A DNA stretch of 64,000 nucleotides, taken from assembly GCA_019400425.1 (NCBI GenBank), contig JAFREE010000006.1:124001-188000 (forward strand). Direction: 5' to 3'. The notes beneath the pieces were generated by a model. The model saw only the letters and a program-made list of their open reading frames with translations, did not search any database and was not told the DNA's origin. Below, one piece after another: positions 33,827-45,800 of this stretch. The position numbers and the translations under genes are program-made. Every line of letters starts with the position of its first letter. Within the stretch, counting starts at the first letter, position 1. The stretch comes from Hymenochaete sp. R1 (taxonomy: Eukaryota; Basidiomycota; Agaricomycetes; Hymenochaetales; Hymenochaetaceae).

Positions 33827-34918
33827 ATGCCGAGCCAGAAACGCACTCGCAGCAGAAGTCCCCAACCCGAGAGCTCTCGCGCTGGAAATCCTGCCGGCAT
33901 CGCAGGGTCTCATGGTGCTCAATCCGATAGAATCAATTCTGCAGGAGGACCTACCAAGAGAGTCAAGCTCATTAATTCCTCGACCAGTGCCCAGAACAAC
34001 AGCTTGCAGGCTCCTATCGATGACCAAAGCGAGACGGCATTCAAAGATGCAATTGCTACGTGGCGTAATAAGACTGTGTGTCGCAACAACATTTTGAAGG
34101 CATGTTTGACACAAGCTATTTGCCGGGTTGACAACCTCAAAACACGGATTGATAGGCACGCTCTCAATCAGCTAGAAGGCGATGACAAAGCTTATTTCGA
34201 GGACTCCAGTACGAAGTTTCGCGACCAGAAAGCGTTTTTTGCAAGTTTCAGTGGCTCCCTTACGTCGAATCAGCGGGCAATGGACAAATTTCTCAAGACA
34301 ACTCGTGAAGGTTTGCAGGGGCGTTTAAATGCTATTATGCACGACGACTCGGAGGAAACCGAACGCTCGCGTATCCAAAACATCATGAACTTCATGGAGG
34401 ATGCGGAGCACCGAGTCTCTTTCAACAATCATCTGTGCTATCTCGCCTGTAGCTGCTACACGCTCGAGTCCGAGTCCGTGAGTTCTTCTGATGCTTTGAA
34501 ACTTCGATACGCTACGTCCAAAAAACATCACGAAGGAGCAAAGCTTGCGCTACTAAGGTTGGCAGCAAAGGAGCTTGACAGGTGGGCCCAGGAAACCGTC
34601 TATGTTGGCGACAACCTCGGACTCATGTGTGCCTTACTCGGAAAAGGCGTCGACGACCTGAAGATCAAATTGGGACAATTGGACAGCACTTTGCGCCTCA
34701 GTTCCGATCATGACAGCCAAATCCATGACTCTACCTTTATTGAACGCTTTTCAGAAATCAGGAAGTCGTGTCTTGACTTGCACTTGGTGACCGCGGAGCT
34801 TCTTGAAGCTTATCGCAAATTTGGTCTCGAGGTGAATGATAAAGATTTCTCCTTGCATGTAGATCTTCGTGATACAGAAGGTGTCCAAGTTGTTGGGCAG
34901 AGAATTGCTTTCGTGTAA
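33827..34918 (+). CDS. Uncharacterised tandem paralogue B, intronless, 363 aa
   Basis: Second copy of the gene at 31472, same strand, 1.27 kb downstream. MPSQKRTRSRSPQPESSR starts the protein and TKRVKLINSS (~43-52) gives a c-Myc-like nuclear signal. The helical body keeps the blocks shared with copy A (LNQLEGDDKAYF, MEDAEHRVSF, LACSCYTLES, KELDRWAQETVYVGDN, KGVDDLKIKLGQLDSTLRL and KDFSLHVD). Cysteines are more frequent than in copy A. The family is unknown. Both copies lack introns, while the conserved genes around them mostly have several, which suits a young or retro-derived lineage gene; this is inference. The leader contains CTATATAGG close to the ATG. Confidence 0.78.
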   Translation: MPSQKRTRSRSPQPESSRAGNPAGIAGSHGAQSDRINSAGGPTKRVKLINSSTSAQNNSLQAPIDDQSETAFKDAIATWRNKTVCRNNILKACLTQAICRVDNLKTRIDRHALNQLEGDDKAYFEDSSTKFRDQKAFFASFSGSLTSNQRAMDKFLKTTREGLQGRLNAIMHDDSEETERSRIQNIMNFMEDAEHRVSFNNHLCYLACSCYTLESESVSSSDALKLRYATSKKHHEGAKLALLRLAAKELDRWAQETVYVGDNLGLMCALLGKGVDDLKIKLGQLDSTLRLSSDHDSQIHDSTFIERFSEIRKSCLDLHLVTAELLEAYRKFGLEVNDKDFSLHVDLRDTEGVQVVGQRIAFV

Positions 34919-35310
34919 TTCTACCTGGGCGAGGATGAGTACTGGTCAAAGCAATAACATTCAATTACAGATAATCAATCTCTAGTAGTGCTAGTAGCGC
35001 ATTTCTTCCTCTTGAAGTTTATTTCTACTGGCCCCGGTATAAATTCGAACGTATCAGATGCGTTTGACATGTCCTGAATTTTCTTGCTATCTGAATCGTC
35101 TAAAGAATACATGAAAACTCGTTGGTGTCGGGTAGCTGATTCTGAGCCATGAGCGGTATATGAAGGGTATATAACTGAGATACTGGAAAACAAGCTCCGG
35201 GAGCAAAACATGTAAATAAATGTCAAGCATGGATATGAACTTTGTGGGGTGGCCATAGATGAAATGTGTGGATGAAAAGAAAACTTTAAAAATGGGCCAT
35301 ATGGGAAAGT
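34919..35310. other. Convergent spacer, no gene seen
   Basis: Between paralogue B (+) and the DUF6699-like gene (-). Short minus-strand frames have no motif. Confidence 0.45.
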
Positions 35311-35901
35311 TCACCGCTGCACCTCAATGTCCCGAATAATTAACGTTGGGGTAGAAAGGTGCCGATCGTATCCTTCAAGCCCTCCAAATGCACAGTACCC
35401 ACAAACCCCTTTCACATAATCGATCCTGCGTATGGGCTCCCTCCTCGGATCCAATCCCAGTAATCGACATCGTTCTGCATGCGCCCAAGAGGCCTTCTCG
35501 TTGTTCGTCCTCGACATCATTTGTTCGTCAGGATCCATCTGCTGCTGCAAGCCCTCGTAGACTCCCACCACTACATCTTCGCACGTTACCGCGTCACCGT
35601 TCTGCGCATGGGGAGGGCCCCGGTGTTGGATGTCAAACGCCCAGCACCGATTTATGCGCTTGTCGTATTTGAATAGAACGCACATCCGGTTTGTTCGTGG
35701 GAGTACGGCGGGGATGTATTGAACGTAGTAATTGAAATGGTATGGAAAGTTGTAGCGAAATCGTGACTCGAGGTTGCCTGCATGAAGACCTCGCGGGTCG
35801 AATCGCATGTCCCAGTAGGCTCGAGGGTTGTTCCAGAGTCTTTCGGAGCGGTACGACTCAGGGTCTAGATCTTTGTGCATACGAGGTCTGGCGCAAGTCA
35901 T
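35311..35901 (-). CDS. DUF6699-like protein, single exon, 196 aa
   Basis: Start taken at ATG 35901 because the longer frame lacks another ATG and a TATA-like TATATATTC lies ~36-44 bp upstream. The protein has W-N-P-R-A-Y-WDMRFDPRG near the N-terminus, a beta-rich centre with FDIQHRGPPHAQNGDAVTCE, then DVVVGVYEGLQQ, a helical EKASWAHAERCRLLG and a closing RRIDYVKGVCGYCAFGGLEG. This pattern (proline-rich entry, VT..DV...Y..L, R.DFL....FGGL) matches the fungal DUF6699 family, abundant in Agaricomycetes with unknown function. I see no signal peptide or membrane segment. Confidence 0.62.
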   Translation of the reverse strand: MTCARPRMHKDLDPESYRSERLWNNPRAYWDMRFDPRGLHAGNLESRFRYNFPYHFNYYVQYIPAVLPRTNRMCVLFKYDKRINRCWAFDIQHRGPPHAQNGDAVTCEDVVVGVYEGLQQQMDPDEQMMSRTNNEKASWAHAERCRLLGLDPRREPIRRIDYVKGVCGYCAFGGLEGYDRHLSTPTLIIRDIEVQR

Positions 35902-37167
35902 GTTGGATTCGTAAAACGGATAAGCAGAGGAGAGTGAATATATAGCTTTTAAAATGAAAGGAGGACGGCTGCTAGTCGAGCTTGGGTTACTCAAACTTGA
36001 GTGTTACTCGTAGAGTCATTGCAACGAATCTTTATAGAGCTCTGGCACGAGGCAGGCTCACGCTCCCCTAAATCTCCCGTGCAGGGCATCCAGAGTCAAC
36101 CAGGCTTCTTAGAAGCTCGGGACCCTTACGCAGGTCTCGATGAAAACTGAATCGGAGGCTCATACTATTCAGGCCTAAGCACTTCGGCGAAGCAAGGTGA
36201 CCTGTGAGTCTGCCAGTAATGATGGATGATCGTGGTAAGCGTTGTCTTTTGTTCTCGATTGGTATCCATGTAGAGGGGCCTACGCACTATCCTAGGGTAG
36301 AAACAGGTATCTAAGTCATGAAGCGCCGTTCGAATGCCTTTCGGATATTGATTGTTCGAAGCGGTGAATTGCGACAACCCGCCCTATAGAAATTAGCAAG
36401 CCTTCAATTTTCGATCCCAGATAGCTAGTAAGCGATAATTGACTTACCCTTCAAATTGGCATATATCACCGCCATTTTGATGCTATGATGGCGGACCTAA
36501 AGGAGTCACATACCGTTGGTGGGCAATGCTCGATTACTCGTGGCGAAAAAGAACAATAATTTCCACAAGCGTGCGATATATCGACAACAAGCGAGCAACT
36601 TTTGCGAGCGCTGGACCCACAAACACAGAATTTAGTGCGAAGTCCACCGAAAAATGGACAATCTTGCACATCAACGAACACAAGCAAAAGCCAAAAAAAA
36701 TGAAAGGCGTTCATTGTCAAACAAAGGTTTCCTCATGCAAACGGCGTGTTGCTCGATAATGAAGAGTCCCGAATACAACGCGTAACAGATAAGCAGCGAA
36801 CTCTATGCAAATATTAATGGTGAAAAAAATGAGCACCATTCGAAAGCTTGGCTCAAGAAAGGCCTTCGAGCACGGAATAGGCCCGCGTATAATTCCTGCA
36901 CAGAAGCAAGGATGTCCCACTTCCTCTCAAAACGGACCAATGCACACACAGGAAATTCACGCAAGGGCCCTAAGCATGAGTGGCCGACGTTTTCGAAATT
37001 ATCATTCCGTTCGTACAGCAAGAAGCGCTCGAGTTCGCTGCTGGCCTTCCCACATTGAAGGAACATGTAGCCCCAGACCCTTCGCCCGCATAGTATCGCC
37101 GATACGTGATTGCTTCTCGGAAAACAGGCCAGCGGAGCCTCTGCACGATACATCGACATGTACCTGA
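35902..37167. other. Intergenic, no supported gene
   Basis: About 1.27 kb. The open frame at 36803-37195 (-) overlaps the end of the DUF1365 gene in another frame and lacks a recognisable domain; other frames are shorter. Possibly relic sequence. Nothing can be assigned. Confidence 0.45.
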
Positions 37168-38959
37168 TCACTTCTGCTGCTGCTGCTTCCTCCATTCTTC
37201 ATCTGCTCGCTTCCACAGGCCCCAAGGTTCCGTTCCGGGCACGAAGCGCGCACCTAGTCCCATGAAGACGAATTTCTCTATATATGTGATGATGATAAAC
37301 GTAAGCACAGCAAGGGTGTTGAGGAAGACGTAGCGGAACTCTGTGAAGGCTGTGGTGCAGTGTTTAGAAGGAACATCGAGCGGATGAGGGCATGTGATTC
37401 GAAAGGCGAGATCAGTCTTAATGCCTTTGGGGAAGGGAATTTCACGGATATATTGATTCAGCAATTGCGTGAGAGCAACGAAAGTATAGGTGGACTGTGG
37501 TCCGTAGAAAAGGAACCTGAATTGATCTACTCCTTGGAACTCGAGGAGGTGTTCTGCGGACTGTGCAAGGAACAAAGTATGTTGAAAGGAAGGGCTGACA
37601 AGGAACAGGAGAAAAGCTCGCGAGGAGCGTACGGTGATACCGCACGGTTCGCGTGATTCGATCGGGACTCCACTCAATGGGAAGGTTTTGCGTCCATATT
37701 GTGGGTTCGTGGATTCGACGTGCACTTTGGTCCCCATCACGTATGCCGCTCTTTCAAGAAAATCTTCGAATACCGAGCGAGCACGACGCTCAAGTAAGCC
37801 TTCACTTTGCCAGGCGACACTGCCGCCAACCCCGATTTCAGTTCCTTGTCGTTGAACTGGATTAGAACCCTGAGGCGCTCGTTCCTCTAGTGATGGCGAA
37901 GGTGCTCGGGGTTCCGGACGAGGATAGACATTTAGCCCACGGTGGAACTGAAGGCGAAATGCTTCGTATGCGATGCGAGGAAAGGTAAGAAGTAGCGAGA
38001 ATGGGTAATGAAATGCGAGGGTCGCGAGAAGGTTCCGACCAGTCAGTGGATTGGATCTCATTGTGGTAAGACAGGCTGTGAGCTTCAACTGAGAAGGCTG
38101 TGTTTCGTCTTCCAGGGTGTATAATTGAATGAGCGTCCGGGGAAGAACGCCAGAAGCCGCATGGTCAACGTTGTTATCTTCTTCTGAGGTAAATATTGGT
38201 GGAGGTGCGGGGGGCGCTGCGATCGAGCATTTGTAGAAACCGGACCTATCGTTGAAGGGTGAAACGTGAAATTGGCGAGGAAATGTCCAAGAAAAATCAT
38301 ATCCTGGACAGGGTTTGTTATCCTCATGGTCTGCCCCAGTACGTAGAACATAGACATGCTGCTCGCCAAAAGTATTATGCACCTACATCGTTACCGTTCC
38401 GAGCCTTAAACAAGTATGCGGGCGTTCACAGTGAGATAAAACTCACCTCGAGCACGACTATCCAAACTGTTTCTTCATCTTTCTTGTAGCAATAATAAAC
38501 CGTCAATGGGTTGATGCCTTCCACGCCCATATAACTCGGCATGGTCAGCATCCACACACCAGCCAGTAGTTCCGAATCGTGACCAAAGCGACGCAAAACC
38601 TGCACGAGTTTCCGTCTTATAGTAGTAAACCGCTCCTTTCCGTCATGCGAAGTTAGACCACCCCTGCTTAATCGTGCGCCCACGTTTAGTTCCACCTCAA
38701 CATCTTGCAAATAAGCCCCAGGTCGTATACGCGCCAAACGCACTCTCGAGAATCGCGTGTCGGATGGGTTATATCCGAAAAGAGCGCTGCCTCCTATGTC
38801 TAGTGCGTGCGATTCTAGATGAGAGAGCGAGAGAAGGAGCGAGAGCGTCGGATAAGTGAACGAGTGTGCGGACTCCTTGGGCAGATGTCGTGCGTGCCAG
38901 ACTTTACTCTCGAGAATGTATGCCGCAGACATATGCCGTGAGTCTGCGTCTTCGCTCAT
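37168..38959 (-). CDS. DUF1365 family protein, two exons, 575 aa
   Basis: Exons on the minus strand: 38959-38447 and 38382-37168. The start ILESKVWHARHLPKESAHSF matches the entry of DUF1365 (VWH.R..P..H.F.Y), followed by LLAGVWMLTMPSYMGVEGIN and, across the splice, VVLEVHNTFGEQHVYVL, the conserved N.FGE.H.Y.L block. KPCPGYDFSWTFPRQFHVSPF is also typical. A membrane-like segment near the C-terminus (VFLNTLAVLTFIIITYIEKF) and another around LATLAFHYPFSLLLTF suggest membrane association. The role is unknown; bacterial relatives lie next to cyclopropane-fatty-acid synthases and FAD oxidases, which hints at lipid metabolism. ATG 38959 is the first ATG after an in-frame TAG; an extra upstream exon cannot be excluded. 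Confidence 0.83.
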
Positions 38960-39322
38960 GGACAGCGTCGCGGTTTGAGACTGAGCTTGCCAATGGTCCT
39001 AGGGCTGGCATGTTGTCACGGTATCGTGTTACGATCGCGACGTCGTCGCTGACGCTTCTGGCGACGGGTGATGGTGATGACGGTTGTTGGGAGAATTTGG
39101 AGGGACGATCGTGAAGTATAAATTTGACGCGCATCGCGAGTTACAATCGCTTCGAACAAACAGTACTTACTCCAGTACCGGTGATATTGAGAGTAGTGCA
39201 TAGATTGCAATTATCCAAACATACAATACGTAGAATGCAAGGGGGTGATTCAGCTAGAAATACATTATTATGTTATGGAAGGTGCATTTTAATGGATAAA
39301 GAGTAAATGTGTTGCAATGCTA
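38960..39322. other. Spacer between HSP78 3' end and DUF1365 5' end
   Basis: Both flanking genes are on the minus strand. It should hold the DUF1365 promoter and the HSP78 terminator. Short minus-strand frames have no motif. Confidence 0.45.
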
Positions 39323-42300
39323 TCAGTCTTTTCCTTCCTCAACGAGCGAGCCTGATGATGCATCTGCACCGACTGCATGATCTTCTGGATGATTTTCTTG
39401 GAATTCGAGGTGCTTTCCATCTGCTGCTACGCGAATCTTCACAATATCGCCGTTCCTGTACACATTTTAATCAGTATGCGGGCCCTGTAGAAGTGAAAAA
39501 GAAAGAAGCGAACCTGATAGTCCCGTTCAGCAATTTCTGCGCGAGCGGGAAAAGCACCTCCGTCCTGACAACTCTCGCTATCGCCCGTGCCCCATAGACA
39601 TCAGAATATCCCCGGTCAGCGAGCCATTGCCTCGCATCGTTGTCCACTTCCATAGTCATCCGCCTGTCCTTAAGTCTGGAAGCCACATCAGCAAGCCTAA
39701 GATCTACGACGGAGACAATGGATGCACGGGAGAGTCTGTTGAAGACGACAGTAGCGTCGAGGCGATTGAGGAGCTCGGGAGGGAAGTATTGCTCTGTACG
39801 TTCTATGACTGCGTTGCACGTTTCGGGGGTGACGATGCCATCGCTTGAAGTCGAGGTCTCCTCCGCAAGGATGTCGCTGCCGAGATTACTCGTGAGACAG
39901 ATGATCGTATTCTACGATAACAAATGGTATTAGTATTCCGGTACGAGATATATGGCGGCAGGATCATATCACACCTTGAAGTCCACCTTCCGCCCTTGGC
40001 TGTCGGTTACACTGCCCTCATCAAGAATTTGCAGGAGAATCATTGCTACGTCCTATTACATAATATTAACATCAATTCTAAGAAATAAAGAAAGAGAAAT
40101 GAACGAACTTTGTGCGCCTTCTCCAGTTCATCCAATAAAATGACCGCATACGGCTTCCTTCGTACAGCTTCGGTTAATTGACCACCCTCTTCAAAGCCGA
40201 CGTATCCCGGAGCAGCGCCGATGAGGCGCGAGATTGTATGACGGTCATGATATTCAGACATATTAATGTTGATGCTGTAGAAAAAATAAGAAATGTATAA
40301 AGAAAAAAGTTCTAAGCACTCACAGACCGCGTTGTTCGTCGTCGAACAAAAACCCAGCCAGAGCTTTGCACAATTCTGTCTGAAATGAAGGTGAGTGCTC
40401 TGGGTATCACATATACCGGGTTAATCTGCTCACCTTCCCGACACCTGTAGGTCCGAGGAAAAGAAATGAGGCGACCGGCCGATTGGGAGGTTGCAAACCA
40501 GCTCGAGAAAGGCGAACGGCATCGCTAATGGCCTTGACTACGTGATCCTGACCGATAACGCGTTGCCGGATAGCGTCCTCCATCTAATCCACAACCAAAT
40601 CAGATATCGCTCTCGACTACATCATATAATGCGCTTACATGGACTAATTTTTCCCTCTCGCCCTTCAGTAAGCTCTGAACGGGAATACCGGTGGACCGCG
40701 CAACGACTCTAGCGACATCATCACTAGTGACACGATCGTGAAGCATGGGAAGCGGTGAGTCTGCATCCGCTCCATCCTGCTTCGAGGCCTCCTGCTCGCT
40801 CGGGATTTGCCTCATAAGCTCCGGAATCGTCCCAAACCTCAACCGCGAAGCCTTCTCATACAGACCCTCCCGCTGCGCCACCTCGAGTTCGTGCTTCGCC
40901 ACCTCAAGTCTCTCTTTCGCTTCTTTGATCTGGTTGATCCTCGCCCGCTCCTTCTGCCAAATTTCTGTCAATTCATCCGACAGTCTTCGTTGCTCCGCCA
41001 ACTCCGCCTCCACCACTGCGCGTCTCTCAACTGAGAACACGTCCGACTCGTTCTTAAGCGATTCGTGTTCGATTTGAAGTGTGACAATGGCGCGTTGAAG
41101 AGCTTCGAGTTTGTCCGGTTTCGACTCTTGTGCGAGGCGGAGGGAGGAGGCAGCTTCGTCGATAAGGTCAATGGCTTTGTCTGGGAGAAAACGATCAGAG
41201 ATGTATCGTGCACCGTAGACTGCAGAAGTCACAAGTGCGGCATCAGAGATCTCGACTCCGTGATGGACTTCGTAACGGGACTTGAGACCGCGGAGGATGG
41301 AGATAGTTGCTTCGACGGTGGGCTCGTCGATTGAGACAGGTTGGAAGCGGCGCTCTAGCGCAGCATCCTTGCCTATTGTTTTCCTATATTCATCCGCTGT
41401 ATGACGTTAGCTGAATGTTGACACTAAGATCTTCTGAAAGCTCACGCGTTGTTGCACCAACAAGCTGGAGACCTCGAGCCAAAGCAGGTTTTATCATTTG
41501 GCCTGCGTCAATTGAACCTTCAGCTTTCCCTAACTGAAACAGGGTATCTGCGAGCTATTTAGTAACACCATAAAATCTGGGGTATGTTTAGCAAGACTTA
41601 CGGAGCTCGTCTATGAAACATATGACTTGTCCAGCCTGTACATAATGAGGGAAAACATTCTTGAAAGAGGCTTTCGGAGCTTACCTCTTCTTCGATGTCC
41701 TTAACGAGAGCCTTGAATTTCTCTTCGAAAGCACCACGAATTCCAGATCCTGCCATAACCGCGGCCAGATCTAACGCCAGGACGCGCTTGTCCTGCAAGG
41801 ACTGTGAGATAGTCAGAGAGAGGTAAGGAGAACATGTTGAGATGAAGGACCCGCCTCTGGAACCTCCTTTGATACGATCCTGCTTGCGAGTCCCTCCAAA
41901 ATTGCAGTCTTTCCAACTCCAGGAGGACCAATGAGCTAGGGGAGATGTATTAGACGTCTTGCCAGCAGATACTACAGCTCAACCTACCACTGGGTTCGAT
42001 TTTGTTCTTCTTGATAATACTTTTTCAAGTCTAGTGAGCTCTTAATACAGCCGAGTTGACGACATACTTACTTTGGATAGTTCGTCTTATTTCTATAGGA
42101 TGAATCTGGTCGTCAGGATAGAACTTTTGTATACCGAAGCTGATACCACGCACCTTCGTCTCTTCCTATGACAGGATCCAGTTTACCGTCTTTAGCAAGC
42201 TGAGTTAGATCTACGCTCTGAAAAGCCTTTGTTGAATTCTTTCAAAGAATCGAAATAAATGACGCAACGCACATATTCCTTCAGTGCCTCTCCCTTTTGG

Positions 42301-42527
42301 TGCTGCGGCTTAAATCCAGCAAACCCGGGAAAGCCGCCCTGCCCCCCTCCTGGGCCTTGAGCATAATGTCTTGAGAACTGTATACATGGACGCGTGGAGA
42401 CGGCTAGGTGGCTTAGTGCCGCTGGAGTTCGTCGAGACAGACCATGATTTGCAAACCCACCAAAACGACGGACGGCGGTTGGCGGTTGGGGAAAGCGAAT
42501 AGGTAAAGTGGTTCTGGTTCTAAGCAT
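39323..42527 (-). CDS. HSP78: Mitochondrial Hsp100 chaperone HSP78 (ClpB-type), fifteen exons, 814 aa
   Basis: Exons on the minus strand: 42527-42273, 42217-42154, 42092-42072, 42019-41988, 41935-41855, 41801-41685, 41635-41602, 41547-41446, 41396-40639, 40583-40434, 40379-40324, 40274-40109, 40052-39975, 39911-39514, 39455-39323. The length matches yeast Hsp78 (811 aa). An Arg-rich presequence ([14 protein letters not shown]) leads straight into AAA1; the ClpB N-domain is missing, as in Hsp78. AAA1 Walker A GPPGVGKT and Walker [10 protein letters not shown], the coiled-coil M-domain (~350-470), then AAA2 Walker A GPTGVGKT and sensor LTSNLGSD are all present. It disaggregates matrix proteins with mitochondrial Hsp70. 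Intron 41854-41802 begins with GC instead of GT. The gene is head to head with UTP10. Confidence 0.97.
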
Positions 42528-42806
42528 GTACTTTTCGATCGTATGTAAAGGAAGCAAGCGTAGAAGCCAAGCAGCAAAACGGAGCGATATTTATGAACGG
42601 AAGACAAGCGCGGAAGAAAGCTCGAGAGCATTCCGGACTTGGCTTTGGCTTCGGCGGCAGACGAGTGTCGATCATATCGATCGTCTACATCTGCATAAGC
42701 GCTCACGGAAGCGAAACCTTTTGGACGCGCCTCGAAAAATGTTTGCAAGGTTCCTTTCCGAGTCCGCCAAACTTTTCTGAGGCTGAGGAGCGCTTTCACA
42801 CCCACT
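42528..42806. promoter_or_regulatory. Shared divergent promoter of HSP78 and UTP10
   Basis: 279 bp between the start codons of a stress chaperone and a ribosome biogenesis factor. I looked for heat-shock elements; there are isolated TTC/GAA triplets (for example TTCTGGTTC near 42513) but no perfect nGAAnnTTCnnGAA array. Confidence 0.45.
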
Positions 42807-45800
42807 ATGCCTTCGTCGCTAGCCGCCCAGCTAGCCAAAGGCGTATCACTCAATGCCCCCCTTCTCTCAGAAACCTCGAGGAAGAAACACTTTGCTTCAT
42901 CTTCTTACTTGTTCTCAGCCTCGACAAAAGGACAAATCGACGACCTCGACTCTATCCACGCTCTCGCCGAAAGCGCATTAGTCCAGCTCAACCATGTTTT
43001 CCCCACTCAAGAATGCTTCTCGCCAAAATCCTCATCATATCGAGCTCTATTTTCCCAACGGGCCAGAGACACTGATAGAACACTGCTTACGAAGGACGCT
43101 ACGGACCAGCTGAACACTGCCATAAAAACCTGTCTATGCGCTCTTGGTCCATGCCTCATGGAAGACCAGGCGGGAAGGATCATCGAATGGCTTGTCAGGC
43201 GGTTTCGAATCAATGAATTTAACGTACCCGACATTTTGGTTCTCTTTCTTCCATATCATGAATCACCCCACTTCGCAAAGATGGTCTCGATCCTCTCTAT
43301 CGAACCGAACACAGCGTGGTCATTCATGGCTGGGTTCAAAGTATCTGGAAAGGCGATACCGAGATCGGCCCTCGTAACGGAAATGCTGCACAATAGAGGG
43401 CTCGCGAGATTCGTGGTCGCTATATTACCGGATACTCTGTCTGACAACAACGGGGTGGACGTACATAGGACACTTGCATACTTCAACACGGCCGTCATGA
43501 TGGAGTTCATTTCTAGAGCAGAGCCCAGGCATTTGGATCCCGCTGCATTGGCTTTCATCGTTCCGGCTCTCACAGCCTTGCTGGAGGTGAAAGAACGCGT
43601 CTTCTTGAAGGACTTGATTGTGAGTACATTCGTTTTCTTTTGGCTCCATGGTTTCTGAATGAATTCTCTAGCTTAGCGGCTTTGTCCTTCTGTCTGCATT
43701 GTCGCAAAAAGTTACCTTTACCATGCAGGCTCAAAAAAGCATCCTGACGGCCATGATTCACTCTGCTAGTAAAAGCGGAGTCGTAGATGCTTACCAACTT
43801 TTCACGGCTAGCGTCTCTTTTGCGAGGCCTCAAGAGCCTGTTGATTCCCTATCCCGAAATGTTGCGAAAGAGCTCCTATCGCTTCCGTGAGCTTTACAAG
43901 TTTTCTGCAAGTGCGTCTTATTAATCGTGACTTGTTTAGTGGGTGCGAAGAGGCATTGCAAGCAAGCCTGGAGTACGCTGGCATTGAAAAGATTCTGATA
44001 CCCCTTGTTCCAACACTCATCACGATCGAAAATAATGCTATCGTGGAGATCTTGATCTCTAGCAAGAGGACGCCAAAGATCGTTCTTGAGGCAGTAGCAC
44101 AGCAACTTGTTCTGAGTGCCGATGGCAATAGCAGCCGTACTTTGTCCACCATGCATCAGCGTCATCTGGGACTTCTCCAGTCTTCCATCGACGCCGTAGC
44201 TGGAAAAGATGATGCACTCAAAGAAAAACTCGTGCAAGAAATACATAAGTTGTCGGCGGTAGGTTATCATCATTCCTGAGCTTGTTACTAATATTTACAT
44301 GTTTATTCATAGCCCGCCTTTGCTGGTAACATCATCAAGGGCGTTATCATAAACTCCAGTAACGCTGATGCGTCTGTCCGTATCTCTGCCGTCCAAAATA
44401 TCGCCCGATTAACCGAAGACGCCAACCATCCCATTGACAATGATGATCGCGAAGCCCTCGAGACTGCGCTTGTGGATCGCTTGTATGATGGAAACACATC
44501 CGTCCTTGAAGCCGTTTACTCCAATCCGAAACTCATTGCGAGATTGGTAGCCAAGTCCGATGTACTCCCTGCACTAGCAACATCGTTACTGGAACAAGGC
44601 CTTTCGAGGAACATCCTCCGTGCTCACCTCAATTTTTACTGTAACAAATTCGTGGAGCTGTACCCGGAAGAAACGCAGAAAGTTGTACAGTCTTTGGTGG
44701 TGCCCAATTTACTTTGTACGAAGCCTCGTGCAAAGACGTGCGCTGTGGTGTGGGAGACGATCATTGGATCGCGTCTGGGGCAAACACCGTTATTCGATGG
44801 ATTGAATGAAATTTTCGAATGGAATAAGGATGACAGCGCAAAGCTTAACGAGAGATTGGCTGTTAAGTTCTCTGGTATGTGTCGCTTTCTCGTTAATTCT
44901 TTGTGGTACCATCTCATTGTCGGTGCAGAGAACCTCAGAAATTCAACTGCATTACCGGCTTACATAGACGGCCTCTGCTCACACGCATCCAGGGATTCCG
45001 ACTCTCACGCACGCATCACAGCATGGCTCATCCTTCGCTACCTCTTACCCTCCCTGAAAGCCGAAACCCGCCTCGCTACGGTTTGCCAAATCTTTGGTAA
45101 AGGCGTTCTGGGTAGAATCATTGAGAGAGGACATTCAATTGTTGATGGACTAGACGATGACGAAGCACTGTCAAAAGCGATTGTATCAAAACCGAGTAGC
45201 GGCGCTACGACAAGCAAGTTGCAGTTGTCAGTTCTTATGTCCCTTATACAGGCTATGGGATGGAAAGATAAGAAACTTGCATGGTTTGAATCCACGTCAT
45301 CCGTAAGAGTCCCTTTGAGATCTCTTTCTCGGTGTCGCTAACTGAATGTAGCAGAATGCAGACTTACAATTACTAAAAGATTACTATGTCCTCATCGCCA
45401 ACCTGCCCTCCCCGAAAAACAAGTTTACCAACCCAATCTTCAAGTTCTTTTCTTCGCTTGGTACAGATGCCCTCCTTTTCCTCTCCGATATCTGGACGTC
45501 CCCTCCCTCCTTCGACGATGTCGACCACGAAACGATCTCATACATCGCACTTCGCCATGCGTTAGCGTTCATACATGCTCAGAGTGGGGGGCAAATACAA
45601 GATATGCAAGTAATTGTACCCGCATTGTTAGCGCCGTTGCAATCTTTTGATAGAAATGTGCGATTGGCGGCGATGCAATGCGTAAGAGCGTTGGCAGATC
45701 TGGGGAATAGTGAGAAGCCAAAAGCCATTTATGGATTTGATATGGTGTACGGGCCGGCCTCCGGTAAGTAAAGTCTACCCAGACTTTTAGTGTATGATTA

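Noticed and set aside
35902..35994. Upstream extension of the DUF6699-like protein to 35994
   Set aside because: It needs a TTG start and would cover the TATA-like box; ATG 35901 is better placed.
36803..37195. 130-residue minus-strand frame near the DUF1365 gene
   Set aside because: It overlaps the end of the DUF1365 coding region in another frame, has no domain, and its start is not in a promoter-like context.
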